DNA of 64,000 nt from Merdiplasma sp905207905 (GTDB lineage: Bacteria > Bacillota > Clostridia > Lachnospirales > Lachnospiraceae): the NCBI GenBank assembly GCA_902475025.1, contig CABRXX010000004.1, forward strand, positions 20,925-84,924, given 5' to 3'. Shown piece after piece: positions 8,502-17,512 of this stretch. Position 1 is the first letter of the stretch. Every line of letters begins with the position of its first letter. The translations under genes and the position numbers were made by a program. A model generated the notes under the pieces. It searched no databases and was not told the origin of the DNA. It saw only the letters and a program-made list of their open reading frames with translations.

Positions 8502-8987
8502 ATGAGCGGCATCCGTGTGAGCATGGAAGGCGAGTTTGAAGCCTATAAGGATCGGCTGCAGCGTTTGGGTAGTGTTGACCGTGAGGAGCTGATGGCAGCA
8601 ATCGCGGAAGCGCTGCGTACCAGCACGGATGAGCGGTTTGATGCGGAAACTGCACCGGATGGATCTGCATGGAAACGGTCTATCCGGGCATCCGGCGGCG
8701 GAAAGACGCTGACAGACAGCAGCCGCCTGCGTACATCCATCCATGCCCGGTCATCAGCAAAAGGGGCGGAGATCGGGACAAATACCATTTATGCAGCAAC
8801 ACATCAGTTTGGGGAGCCGGGCAGGACAATCCGGGCAAAGAATAAACGGATGCTGTCGTTCCAGATCGGCGGAAAGTGGTATCACAAGAAACAGGTTACG
8901 ATCAAAATTCCGGCGCGTCCCTTCCTTGGGTTGTCCGATTCAGACCGTGAAGAAGTCCTAGAACTGATGGAGGAATCATTGAAATAG
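8502..8987 (+). CDS. Phage virion morphogenesis protein, Mu G (gp31)-like
   Basis: 161 residues of the tail completion family (Mu G, P2 S): an N-terminal helix, 'RFDAETAPDGSAWKRS' (about 46-61), 'LTDSSRLRTSIHARSS', 'YAATHQFG', and the end 'IPARPFLGLSDSDREEV'. These proteins complete the tail top or join tail to head. In Mu the gene lies before I; here it sits after gp36, so the order is rearranged. Start ATG 8502 follows GGTAAAGGAT. Confidence 0.85.
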   Translation: MSGIRVSMEGEFEAYKDRLQRLGSVDREELMAAIAEALRTSTDERFDAETAPDGSAWKRSIRASGGGKTLTDSSRLRTSIHARSSAKGAEIGTNTIYAATHQFGEPGRTIRAKNKRMLSFQIGGKWYHKKQVTIKIPARPFLGLSDSDREEVLELMEESLK

Positions 8988-9000
8988 AGGAAGCATCAAA

Positions 9001-9486
9001 ATGACAAAGAAAAAGTATCTGGAAGATCTTCTGCGTGCATCAGGAATTACTGGGACGATCTATGAGTCGCTAAAAAATATGTCAAACGATGAGGGCAGCT
9101 ACTATGCAGGGATCCTGCGGGGCAGCGATAAGCCGGTTCGTGCGAAGTCAAAAAGAACATACGATAACGGGGCGGTTACGATGAACCGGGTGAAGCTGTA
9201 CGATATGGAAACCGTGTACACGGTAGTGATTGCCGAATATGATGAGGAGCATTTGGAAAAGCATATCGAGGCATTTTTTAAGGCGATCAGCAAAGGGTAC
9301 GATGACGGCGCTGGCAACTGGGTAGGTGTGGAGGCCGGGGAGGTGGACTGGGTTGACGAAAAGGACAGTATTTTAAAGGCAAAGATCGCAGTTGAAATCC
9401 CGGTGACATTTAGCTATGGAATTTATAAAGACGTACCGGTAAGTCATATAGATGGCACGCCGGAGATCGGCATGGAAAAGGAGTGA
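9001..9486 (+). CDS. Putative tail terminator, Mu gp37 position
   Basis: 161 residues, mixed alpha/beta with a repeated pattern of strands (TVYTVVIAEY, ILKAKIAVEIPVTFSYGIY). It lies between the G-like gene and the sheath gene, where gp37 (DUF1834) and other tail terminators are found. I do not recognise a decisive motif, so the call rests on position, size and fold impression. ATG 9001 follows AGAGGAAGC. Confidence 0.5.
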   Translation: MTKKKYLEDLLRASGITGTIYESLKNMSNDEGSYYAGILRGSDKPVRAKSKRTYDNGAVTMNRVKLYDMETVYTVVIAEYDEEHLEKHIEAFFKAISKGYDDGAGNWVGVEAGEVDWVDEKDSILKAKIAVEIPVTFSYGIYKDVPVSHIDGTPEIGMEKE

Positions 9487-9491
9487 TGAGG

Positions 9492-9704
9492 ATGGCAGCG
9501 AAGGCTGTAAAGGAAGCTGCACCGGAGGAGGTTATCCGGAAGACGGCAGAGGATTGGGCGATCGCAAAGCAGGTGCCTGGATCCTATCTGGCAGGCGTAA
9601 AGCAGCGTAAAAAATGGGCTAAACATAAGATGCTGGAAGAAAATGAGTTTGATGCAGCACTGCGTGAGTTTTTAACAGCGGCAGCAGACGGGAGGACAAA
9701 ATGA
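9492..9704 (+). CDS. Short basic protein, Mu gp38 position
   Basis: 70 residues from ATG 9492, chosen because AAGGAG (9478-9483) is 8 bases upstream; earlier GTG 9483 and ATG 9486 are too close. It is helical and highly charged, with a cluster 'KQRKKWAKHK' in the middle. It overlaps the sheath start by 4 bases. Mu has a similarly small gp38 (DUF2635) just before the sheath gene. No function is recognised. Confidence 0.5.
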   Translation: MAAKAVKEAAPEEVIRKTAEDWAIAKQVPGSYLAGVKQRKKWAKHKMLEENEFDAALREFLTAAADGRTK

Positions 9705-11098
9705 TATCAAGGGTAGAAGTAGAAGTAAAGGACGGCGGAGCCGGGATTGGGGAACAACGGATCAGCGGCATCCATGCCAAGGTAGGCATATCGTCCAAAG
9801 TGACCGAGCCGGTTGAGATCCACAATACGATGGATACAGACCAGATCCGGGCTATCTTAGGGCAGTGTCCGATTGCAGATGCGTGCATGGATTCCATTGA
9901 TGGAGGTGCGCAGCAGATGTACTGCTATCCTGTAGCCGCAACAACAGGCGGCAAGCCGTCAGAGGTAACCCATAATGGGACGGGCAAAGGTACGGTAACG
10001 GTGTCTGGTACAGGAATCAATGCATTCGATGTGGTGGTTCAGATCGTGGATGGCGGTGCAACCAATGAAGCGACCTTCACTGTCAGCACAGATGGCGGAA
10101 ACAACATTTCAGAAGAGATGACTGTGCCGCTGGCGGGAACGTATGAGATCCCGGATACGGGCCTGACACTGACATTTGCGGCAGCATCCGAGAATAAATT
10201 TGTGGCAGGCGATACCTACACATTTGTAGTTGCAGCACCGACTACGACAAACGAAGCAATTCTTGCTGCAGTGGAACGTGTTTATAAGAGTAATGCAAAT
10301 ATTGAAGCAGTGCATATCGTAGGCACAACCAATAAGGATCTGTGGGCATCGCTGGAAGCACTGGCTCAGGCGCAGGAGACGGATGCAGGCCGTCCGCTGC
10401 TGATTGTATGCGAGCAGCGTGCTGCAGGAAAGGATGAGGCTGCTGCAGATTATGTGGAAGCCATTGAAGCAGACTGTAAAACAGCGGGACGCCATGTGGC
10501 AGTTGTCCAGACCTGGGCCAGACTGAAGGGCATGGATGGACGTATGCGTGTGACGAACATGGCAGCCTATATCATGGGGATGATCGCCCAGGCGAAAGAG
10601 TCCACCAGTATTGCATACGTCAGGGATTTTCCAATCAGCGAGAGCAAGGTGCTGGAAATTCTGCCAGCTGGTATTGAGGATATGTACGAGGAGCTGGATG
10701 CAGCGCGGTATATCGCTCTGCGCCGGTATCCGGGCAGGGATGCCTGGTATGTTGCCGGTTCCAATACCTGTGCACCGGAGACTAGTGATTTTGCCACCAT
10801 CGAGCACGCCCGGGTGATGTATCGGCTAGTACGCGAAGTGTATAAGCGTGCGACAGAATGGCTGAAAGCAGATTTTGATGCATCAGAAATTGAGACGGAG
10901 GCAGCACCGGTACAGGCGGATCTGAATATCCCGATTGAGGATGCAATCAAAGACCAGATCATCAGCAGTGGGCAGGCGGTATTGCTGGATCCGGAAAGCC
11001 TGCTGACAGCGCAGAAAATTCCGGTAAGAGTAAGCTATAAGCCCCGTGCGTATGCCAATGTAGTATCCCTGACCTTCATGGCAGGGGCAGTATCATAG
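9701..11098 (+). CDS. Contractile tail sheath protein (Mu L-like, DUF2586 type)
   Basis: 465 residues. The N-terminal part (1-80) and residues 185-465 fit a sheath of the DUF2586 type, including 'ALRRYPGRDAWYVAGSNTCAP' elements and the C-terminal 'VRVSYKPRAYANVVSLTFMAG' strand that joins neighbouring subunits. Residues about 80-180 are a Gly/Thr-rich beta domain (many Thr-Val-Ser strands), inserted in the surface region. The sheath contracts to drive the tube through the cell envelope. Confidence 0.85.
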   Translation: MISRVEVEVKDGGAGIGEQRISGIHAKVGISSKVTEPVEIHNTMDTDQIRAILGQCPIADACMDSIDGGAQQMYCYPVAATTGGKPSEVTHNGTGKGTVTVSGTGINAFDVVVQIVDGGATNEATFTVSTDGGNNISEEMTVPLAGTYEIPDTGLTLTFAAASENKFVAGDTYTFVVAAPTTTNEAILAAVERVYKSNANIEAVHIVGTTNKDLWASLEALAQAQETDAGRPLLIVCEQRAAGKDEAAADYVEAIEADCKTAGRHVAVVQTWARLKGMDGRMRVTNMAAYIMGMIAQAKESTSIAYVRDFPISESKVLEILPAGIEDMYEELDAARYIALRRYPGRDAWYVAGSNTCAPETSDFATIEHARVMYRLVREVYKRATEWLKADFDASEIETEAAPVQADLNIPIEDAIKDQIISSGQAVLLDPESLLTAQKIPVRVSYKPRAYANVVSLTFMAGAVS

Positions 11099-11107
11099 GA
11101 GGGTAAC

Positions 11108-11551
11108 ATGGCAAGGAAACAGTTTGTAAATGGAAAGGTATATGACTGGTCATCCATCACGATCGCGCTGTCTGGCTGCCAAAATATCGAGCCGACATCC
11201 ATCGACTACGAGGATAGTCAGGACAAGGAGCTGGTGTATGGGCGTGGCGGTAACCCGCGCGGATTTGGCACAGGGAATAAGAGCAACTCCGTAAAGCTGG
11301 AGATGTTAAGAGAGGATTACAACACGCTGGTTGATGCGTACCGGAGTCAGGGAGGATTTTACAAGATCGTGATTCCGAAAATTACGGTATCGTATGCGGA
11401 CGTCGGTGCAACGACCTGCACGGATGTACTGACTAACGTAACATTCACCAAGCGTGGCGGTTTTGGCGGCAAGCAGGGCGATAAGTCTACAACGATCAGT
11501 CTTGAAGGTATCGCAATGGGCGGTATCTGCATTGATGGTGTAAACGCATAA
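11108..11551 (+). CDS. Tail tube protein (Mu M-like)
   Basis: 147 residues, beta-rich, following the sheath gene as in all contractile tails. Motifs include 'YDWSSITIALSG', 'IDYEDSQDKELVYGRGGNPRGFG' and 'FTKRGGFGGKQGDKSTTISLEGI', resembling the tube proteins of Firmicute Mu-like and PBSX-like phages. Tube hexamers stack to form the rigid channel measured by the tape measure protein. AGGAGGG lies 5 bases before ATG 11108. Confidence 0.8.
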   Translation: MARKQFVNGKVYDWSSITIALSGCQNIEPTSIDYEDSQDKELVYGRGGNPRGFGTGNKSNSVKLEMLREDYNTLVDAYRSQGGFYKIVIPKITVSYADVGATTCTDVLTNVTFTKRGGFGGKQGDKSTTISLEGIAMGGICIDGVNA

Positions 11552-11564
11552 GGAGGATATGGCA

Positions 11565-12014
11565 ATGGGCTATTTTGAAGATCAGGAAATTTTATCAGAA
11601 AAAATGTCAAAACCAGAACAACAGGGCACAGGATATGTACAGCAGAGTCCGGTTGCTCCGGTAACGGAACATGTGGAAACATTTGAAGATCTGTGCAGAA
11701 AGTACGCAGATCAGGGTATGCGCGGCAAGATGTACATTGTCACGACTAACCTGTCTCAGGATGATGACATGGACCGAACGATGGAATTTCTGTTTTCAGA
11801 ACCGAAAGCGGCATCCTATGACCGCTATGTGAAAACAGCATCGGTATCCAGTTCAAAGGCAATGCGAACATTTGTGTTAGATAACATTTGTCAGGAGCAG
11901 CGCAAAGATCTGGAGATGCTGCTGAATGAGTTTCCGGCAATGGGGATCAGTTTGGGCGAGAAGCTGCTGTATATGCTGGGTTTATCGAAAACGACCACAG
12001 TGCGCCGCCTGTAA
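11565..12014 (+). CDS. Tail assembly chaperone, short (G-type) form
   Basis: 149 residues from ATG 11565, preceded by GGAGG with 8 bases between (ATG 11559 is too close). The protein is small and acidic, ending in '...MLGLSKTTTVRRL' just after a slippery heptamer. By position between tube and tape measure and by the frameshift it is the short tail assembly chaperone, which coats the tape measure protein during tail assembly and is not in the virion. Confidence 0.8.
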   Translation: MGYFEDQEILSEKMSKPEQQGTGYVQQSPVAPVTEHVETFEDLCRKYADQGMRGKMYIVTTNLSQDDDMDRTMEFLFSEPKAASYDRYVKTASVSSSKAMRTFVLDNICQEQRKDLEMLLNEFPAMGISLGEKLLYMLGLSKTTTVRRL

Positions 12015-12256
12015 AATCTGCTGAAGAGCGAATCGATGAGGCAGAAGAGGAGATTGAAAGCAGCCTGTATGATGCAGGGCGGATCCTGATCTGTAAGTAT
12101 CTGCCAAACAAAATGATCCCGGATCTGGATCATGTAACGCTGGGGGAATTTTACAGGCTGCTGGCAATGGCCAGACAAGCCCGGAAAATGTATCAGGATG
12201 ATATAAAAATCGGGGTTGTCAATGCCATAAATATTCTGTTCACAGAGGAGGGATAA
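11565..12256 (+). CDS. Tail assembly chaperone, -1 frameshift (GT-type) form
   Basis: A -1 shift at GGGTTTA (11978-11984) joins the short chaperone to an open -1 frame running to TAA 12254-12256, giving a 230-residue fusion. The extension reads '...KSAEERIDEAEEEI...' and ends '...NAINILFTEEG', helical and acidic. It has no start codon of its own near its 5' end, so the shift is the only sensible way to translate it. Such G/GT pairs are conserved in tailed phages, Mu relatives included. The stop is 3 bases before the tape measure ATG. Confidence 0.82.
11978..11984 (+). promoter_or_regulatory. Programmed -1 frameshift slippery site GGGTTTA
   Basis: Read in the chaperone frame this is G GGT TTA, a canonical X XXY YYZ heptamer; after slipping, codons GGG and TTT re-pair. 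The zero frame ends ten codons later at TAA 12012, and the -1 frame stays open to 12256. The position, tube to tape measure, is where such shifts occur. Confidence 0.82.
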
Positions 12257-12259
12257 GGG

Positions 12260-15200
12260 ATGGGAATGGATAGTGTATTAAAAGTGTCCCTTGTCCTGGA
12301 TATGATCGATCACCTGACGGATAAGGTAGGTAAAGTAAACGGATCTGTGGGCAGTATGACACAGTCATTTGCTACGATGCAAAAGGCAGGGGCTGCCATG
12401 ACAGGTGTCGGTACTGGAATTGTGTCTGCCTGCGGTGCAGCAGTTACGGCAACCTTTGATACACAGAATGCGCTTGGAGAGATCGCATCCTTAGGTGTAC
12501 AGGACTTGCAGGCTATTGAGAATGCTGCAAAAAATTTCTCTGATACCTGGGCAGGAACTACAAAGGCGGATTTCATAACGGCATCCTATGACATTAAGTC
12601 CGGTATCGCATCCTTGACAGATGAGGGTGTAGCACAGTTTACAGAGCTGGCAGCGTTGACCGGAAAAGCAACGAAGTCTACCACAGAGACGATGGGATCT
12701 CTGTTTGCAACGGGCTATGGTATTTACAAGGGATATTATGACGATCTGTCCGATTTGGAATTTGGTGAGATGTTTTCCGCAGGGATTGCTACTGCGGTAA
12801 AGCTGTATAAGACCAGCGGAAACGGGATGGCAGATGCAATCAGTATGCTGGGAGCAACGGCAACAAATGCACAAGTGCCACTGGAAGAACAGCTTGCAAT
12901 CCTTGGTCAGCTTCAGACAACGATGAGTGGATCAGAAGCAGCCACAAAATATAAGTCGTTTTTAAACACCGCTGCCAACGCCGGAGAGAAGCTGGGCCTT
13001 ACATTTTTGGATACGAATAATCAGCTGATGTCCATGCCGGATATATTGGAAACGCTGCGCGGAAAGTATGGTGATACGCTGGATGCGGTGGAGAAGCAGC
13101 AGCTAAAGGAAGCATTTGGGACGGATGAGGCGATTGCGCTGATCGATCTGCTATATCAGAATACAGATCAGCTAAAGACAGGAATTGATGATCTGCAGGA
13201 ATCTATGTCCGGAGGAGTAGCGGTCACAGAGGAGATGGCGAATGCCATCAACAACACACCGGAGCAAAAGTTCCAAGTGCTGAAGCAAAAGATTCATAAC
13301 ACAACGGAAGAACTGGGAAAAGGATTGCTGCCAACGGTAAATAGCGCAATGGATGTAGTTGCCGGTGTGATCCAGAAAGGAAGTGACTGGGTAGCGGCAA
13401 ATCAGGATACGGTTGCATCTATAATGCACATCGTGATGTATTTGGGTATTTTCCTGATTGCTGCTGGTGCGTTGACTGCTGTGGTGGGAACGGTTGGCCG
13501 AACTTTTATCGGCCTTGGCGGAATCGTGACCGGGGTGAAAAAAGTGTTCAGCGCTGGAGGATTTTTGGCAGCTTTGGGGCCGTTTGCACTAATTGCGGCG
13601 GCTGTCGGGGGATTGATCGCTTTATTCCAGGCCTGTGGCGGTGATGTATCTAAGCTGCAAGGGATCTTTAGCAATGTGTTCGGTGCCATCAGTGGGTTTA
13701 TCGGGAATGCATTGACATCAATCGGAACGTATCTGCCGGGCTTCCTGCAATTTGGCCTCGAGCTTCTGACCAATATAATCAGTGGTATCCTATCCGGATT
13801 GCCGGGGATTTTGTTATCTGGTGCACAAATTATTGTGTCGCTTCTGGCCGGTATTGTACAGCAGCTTCCTGGGATAACGGCAGCTGCAGCAGCAACCATC
13901 AATGGATTTTTGACGATGATTGTTTCCGGATTGCCGGGGATCCTGAGTGCAGGCGTACAGATGATTACAATGGTGCTGAATGGAATTATTCAGGCACTTC
14001 CGGCGGTGATCCAATCCGGTATCCAGCTTGTTTTAAGCCTAATGTCGGGGATTGTTCAGAACCTTCCTGCGATTCTGGCAATGGGGGTATCCCTGATCGG
14101 GAATCTGCTGGCTGGTATTGGCCAAGTACTTCCGAACCTGATATCCGGTGGCCTGGCCATTATCGGAAATATTATAAGCGGTATTTTGCAGGCGATTCCT
14201 ATGCTGCTTGGAATGATACCAGACTTGTTTAAGACAGTCGGGGATACGATTTTAAGCATTGATTGGCTGCAGATTGGCAGTGATCTGATAAATGGAATTA
14301 AAGACGGTTTCATGGAAGGATTCCATAAACTGGTCGATACGGTAAAGGGCGCTTGGGGAAAATTTACAGACTGGTTATCCGGTGGCGGCAAGGATGAGGA
14401 GATTGCCGAAACAGTCACAGCAACTGCGCCAAAAACGGAAACCGTTACACCTAAGACAGCAACTGACTACAACCTGCCGGAAGTATCATTGCCCACCACT
14501 GTATCTACAGTCGAGGCTCCGGAGATCACGTTTGATGCGAGTAAGTATCAGATCAGTGGATTGGAAGGGATGGAGGCATTTGCAGATGGAGTGCAGTTAG
14601 GCGGCACAGAGGTGCAGGCTGCGCTGGATAGTACAGCTGGGACGTCTATGGATAGTATCTTAGCATCGTTACAAACGGTAGATACATCGAGTGCAACAGC
14701 AGCTGGAAACAGCATTATGGAAAGTTTAGGTACCGGTATGGAGGCATCGGCATCCAGCGCTACTGCATCGGCACAGGATGCAATCAATCAGGCCATGGCT
14801 GCAGCCTCTCCTCAGGGGACAACTGCTGCGGATCTTTTTACCTTTGACACGGTTGGGATTGAGCAGGCTGCCGGGATCGTAGGCAGTTCTGTGACATCTG
14901 CGCAGGAAACGACACAGGGTGGCGTGAGCGCCATGGAAACCGCATGGGCTTCAGGAATGGATCATATCCAGTCATCTGTAAGCAAAAGTATGTCAAGCGT
15001 GAAGTCTACGGTAACATCTGCAGCGAATCAGGCAGCTTCTGCGGTTCAGAGCGCATTTGCTGGAATATCCGTGACGGTTCCGGCACCGAAGCTGCCCCAT
15101 GTGGCAGTGTCGTACTCTACGGTAGGATCTGGAGATGCCACAGCAAAGGTTCCAAACTTTAGCGTGAGCTATTACGCACGCGGCGGTATTATGACCAGGC

Positions 15201-15514
15201 CGACACTGTTCGGGCTCAATGGCAAAAATGCCATGGTTGGAGGAGAAGCTGGAGATGAGGCAATCCTGCCTTTGGACACACTGTGGGGACGCATGAAAGC
15301 TGTTGTGTCTGCGGTGGTGGAAAGCAAGGTGGTGAAGCGGGAACCGCGTAAATCACTAAGTAAGGAATCAGTATCGAAACGCTCCAGCGGAACTACATAC
15401 AACAAGTATGAAGTGCATCTAAATGTGGATATTGATTCCATAGATAGTCTGAAAAAGCTGAAGCATCTTCTGGATGAATTAGAAATGCCAGAAGGGGATC
15501 CGCAGGCAGCGTAG
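12260..15514 (+). CDS. Tail tape measure protein
   Basis: 1084 residues. The N-terminal third matches the TP901-type tape measure region (helical, 'AALTGKATKSTTETMGSLFATGYG', 'FGTDEAIALIDLL'). Two hydrophobic stretches lie around 395-455, then about six repeats of roughly 33 residues (about 490-655) with a pattern LPxIxxxGxxII..L..GI, typical of tape measure hydrophobic parts. An Ala/Ser/Thr-rich tail follows, and the end contains 'GGIMTRPTLFGLNGKNAMVGGEAGDEAILPL', common to this family. Its length sets tail length. ATG 12260 follows GAGGAGGG by 7 bases. Confidence 0.9.
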   Translation: MGMDSVLKVSLVLDMIDHLTDKVGKVNGSVGSMTQSFATMQKAGAAMTGVGTGIVSACGAAVTATFDTQNALGEIASLGVQDLQAIENAAKNFSDTWAGTTKADFITASYDIKSGIASLTDEGVAQFTELAALTGKATKSTTETMGSLFATGYGIYKGYYDDLSDLEFGEMFSAGIATAVKLYKTSGNGMADAISMLGATATNAQVPLEEQLAILGQLQTTMSGSEAATKYKSFLNTAANAGEKLGLTFLDTNNQLMSMPDILETLRGKYGDTLDAVEKQQLKEAFGTDEAIALIDLLYQNTDQLKTGIDDLQESMSGGVAVTEEMANAINNTPEQKFQVLKQKIHNTTEELGKGLLPTVNSAMDVVAGVIQKGSDWVAANQDTVASIMHIVMYLGIFLIAAGALTAVVGTVGRTFIGLGGIVTGVKKVFSAGGFLAALGPFALIAAAVGGLIALFQACGGDVSKLQGIFSNVFGAISGFIGNALTSIGTYLPGFLQFGLELLTNIISGILSGLPGILLSGAQIIVSLLAGIVQQLPGITAAAAATINGFLTMIVSGLPGILSAGVQMITMVLNGIIQALPAVIQSGIQLVLSLMSGIVQNLPAILAMGVSLIGNLLAGIGQVLPNLISGGLAIIGNIISGILQAIPMLLGMIPDLFKTVGDTILSIDWLQIGSDLINGIKDGFMEGFHKLVDTVKGAWGKFTDWLSGGGKDEEIAETVTATAPKTETVTPKTATDYNLPEVSLPTTVSTVEAPEITFDASKYQISGLEGMEAFADGVQLGGTEVQAALDSTAGTSMDSILASLQTVDTSSATAAGNSIMESLGTGMEASASSATASAQDAINQAMAAASPQGTTAADLFTFDTVGIEQAAGIVGSSVTSAQETTQGGVSAMETAWASGMDHIQSSVSKSMSSVKSTVTSAANQAASAVQSAFAGISVTVPAPKLPHVAVSYSTVGSGDATAKVPNFSVSYYARGGIMTRPTLFGLNGKNAMVGGEAGDEAILPLDTLWGRMKAVVSAVVESKVVKREPRKSLSKESVSKRSSGTTYNKYEVHLNVDIDSIDSLKKLKHLLDELEMPEGDPQAA

Positions 15515-15523
15515 GAGATCAGT

Positions 15524-16072
15524 ATGATATTTGTTCAGGACAAGCATATAAAAGTCGGGAAGGATTACCTTCCCGGCATTGTAAAAAGTATCCGGATCTC
15601 TGAGGAAGGGAAGCTGGAGGACAAGAAAAAAGGTAAGAAAAAAGTATCGAACCAGCCCACCGGATATGAGGCTGCGCAGGTTGAAATTGATCTGTTTTTA
15701 GAGGAAAATGCTACCTACAATCTGGAAAATATGATCCGTTTTATCCAGCGGTTGTTTAAGCGATCAGGACAAACAAAGCAAAAGAAATATAAGCTTACGG
15801 CGGCGGAGATCAATGCCCATGGGATTACGGAGGCTTATTTTAATGGAATCAGCACAACAAAGGATGCAGCGCAGAGCTGGGCGGTGTGTACCATATCATT
15901 TGTTGCTCCTGCGATCTCCGGGCTGAAAGTGGTACGAACGAAGAAACAGCTGGCGGCGGCAAAGAAAAGTAAAACTTCCAAATCAAAAAAGAGTACAGAC
16001 AAAAGTCCGGCAAAGAAGCAGAAAAATCAAGCAGTGGCCAAAAAGAAAGCGAAAAAACTGGTAAAGAAGTGA
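15524..16072 (+). CDS. Baseplate/tail adaptor protein with Lys-rich tail
   Basis: 182 residues. Residues 1-130 form a mixed domain ('YLPGIVKSIRIS', 'QVEIDLFLEENATYNLENMI', 'YFNGISTTKDAAQSWAV') like the proteins found between tape measure and hub genes in contractile tails, which often carry a C-terminal LysM. Here the C-terminal 45 residues are instead almost only Lys, Ser, Ala and Gln, with no LysM. It probably links tube and hub. The function is inferred from position. Confidence 0.55.
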   Translation: MIFVQDKHIKVGKDYLPGIVKSIRISEEGKLEDKKKGKKKVSNQPTGYEAAQVEIDLFLEENATYNLENMIRFIQRLFKRSGQTKQKKYKLTAAEINAHGITEAYFNGISTTKDAAQSWAVCTISFVAPAISGLKVVRTKKQLAAAKKSKTSKSKKSTDKSPAKKQKNQAVAKKKAKKLVKK

Positions 16073-16078
16073 GGGTAA

Positions 16079-16822
16079 ATGGAGATAAATCTGGAAGGAT
16101 TAGAGTTCCGGCTGACCTGTGGAGAGTATCAGGTTACTGGCGGATTTGATGCAAAGTACCAGTCAGATGATACCGATGCACCAGCGTGGGCAAGGATTTC
16201 ATTGTCGGAAGAACTAAAACAGTTTCTGAAAGATAATTCAACGGATAGTTATGCACTGGAAATCGGAAATGAAGAGGGGTATGAACTGCTGGTGTCAGGG
16301 ATGGGTATCTATCAGACAGAGGATACATTGATTGTGAAGACACAAGAAAATAAGGCGGACAGTATATCAGCGTTCTTTTTGAATGCTATGCTGCAGGAAG
16401 CAGCACGCTATCTATTTGCAGTGTTCAGGATCAGCAGGTACAAGATGACAGCAACAGACTATGGGCGAAGAAAGAACTTTCAGATTAATGCAGCATCCTA
16501 TCAGGATGCCCTGCGGCAGTTAAATGCCGTCTACCAGGTGGATCTTTCTTTCTATATGGAGGATGGACTACTTTATTACGGTGTCCAGCCGGATCAGGAT
16601 CATTACTATCTGCTATCCGATGACAATATTTTAGACATCGAAAAAAATGGGGCTATCTGGACAGCAGAGATCATCCCGATTCCGGGAATCCGTCCAAGGC
16701 AGATTGTGCAGCTATCTTGTGAAGAATACACGGGGATGGTACAGATTACATCTTGCACCATAGAGGGCGATGAAAGTGGCATTGATATGCGGATCAAATT
16801 CAGGGAGGTAAATGATGGGTGA
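16079..16822 (+). CDS. Baseplate hub protein (gpD/Mu gp44-like)
   Basis: 247 residues, the length and fold pattern of a phage hub: an N-terminal beta domain, a central domain with 'NFQINAASYQDALRQLNAVYQVDLSFYMEDGLLYYG' (hub proteins have a similar segment), then 'IPIPGIRPRQIVQLSC' and a last barrel 'ITSCTIEGDESGIDMRIKFREV'. Hubs form a trimer on which the spike sits. It is shorter than Mu gp44 (about 380). The stop overlaps the next gene's start region. Confidence 0.65.
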   Translation: MEINLEGLEFRLTCGEYQVTGGFDAKYQSDDTDAPAWARISLSEELKQFLKDNSTDSYALEIGNEEGYELLVSGMGIYQTEDTLIVKTQENKADSISAFFLNAMLQEAARYLFAVFRISRYKMTATDYGRRKNFQINAASYQDALRQLNAVYQVDLSFYMEDGLLYYGVQPDQDHYYLLSDDNILDIEKNGAIWTAEIIPIPGIRPRQIVQLSCEEYTGMVQITSCTIEGDESGIDMRIKFREVNDG

Positions 16823-17090
16823 TCTCAAAACGTTTGTCAAAAATATAGTGCGGGATGTGATAAAAACGGATTATCCGTCAATGGATTGCATGCATCCTGT
16901 TCCTGCAAGAATAACGTCTGTACAGCAACAGGATGTGACTCATTGCTATACAGTAAAATTACTGGATAAACATGACGGCGAAGAGCTGCCGCATCTGGTA
17001 TCCGATCAGGTATACCAGGAAGGGGATGAGGTTGTAATCCAATTTGTAGCAGGAATCCATCCTTATATAGTAGGACGGTGGTATGGATGA
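16815..17090 (+). CDS. Small OB-fold baseplate protein (gpV/Mu gp45 position)
   Basis: 91 residues from ATG 16815, with GGGAGG 6 bases upstream (ATG 16812 is too close). Strands such as 'PARITSVQQQDVTHCYTVKLLD' and 'YQEGDEVVIQFVAGIHPYIVGRWY' fit the OB-fold of phage spike proteins, but there is no triple-helix tip or metal-binding HxH, so it may be only the base of a spike. It overlaps the next gene by 4 bases. Confidence 0.55.
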   Translation: MGDLKTFVKNIVRDVIKTDYPSMDCMHPVPARITSVQQQDVTHCYTVKLLDKHDGEELPHLVSDQVYQEGDEVVIQFVAGIHPYIVGRWYG

Positions 17091-17512
17091 GACTTGCAGG
17101 AATTGATGATGTAGATATCCGGTTGGATAAATACGGGCAGCTCATGCCTGACAGCAATGGAGAATGTATGCTGTGTGGCGGTATGCGCTGCTGGATGCAG
17201 GATATCTGGCTGGAAATGCTGACAGATGAAGGTGAATTGATCTGGGAAGACCAGGAAGGGATGCAGGCGTATGGATATAGCCTGACAGATTATCTGAACG
17301 CGGAGCAAGATGAGGATTTCAAAGATGAAATCAGTGCGCAGATTATCGGAAAAATGACCAAACGGGAATATATTGACGATGGATCAATAAGCCTGACGAT
17401 GGAAGCCTCAACAGACAGCATGTGGGTTGCACATGTCCAGTTTCGGGAGTCCGATGGTCAGAATGTCAATATTGATATTCATTCGGATGGGAAGGAGATA
17501 GACGTGACATGA
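17087..17512 (+). CDS. Baseplate wedge protein, GP46-like
   Basis: 141 residues from ATG 17087, overlapping the preceding stop (ATGA); the frame continues upstream only to a GTG. Pattern: 'RLAGIDDVDIRLDKYGQL', 'GGMRCWMQDIWLEMLTDEGEL', then acidic stretches and 'ISLTMEASTDSMWVAHVQFRESDGQNVNI'. The position directly before baseplate J fits Mu gp46 / lysozyme-like gp25 family wedge proteins. It overlaps gp47 by 4 bases. Confidence 0.6.
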   Translation: MRLAGIDDVDIRLDKYGQLMPDSNGECMLCGGMRCWMQDIWLEMLTDEGELIWEDQEGMQAYGYSLTDYLNAEQDEDFKDEISAQIIGKMTKREYIDDGSISLTMEASTDSMWVAHVQFRESDGQNVNIDIHSDGKEIDVT

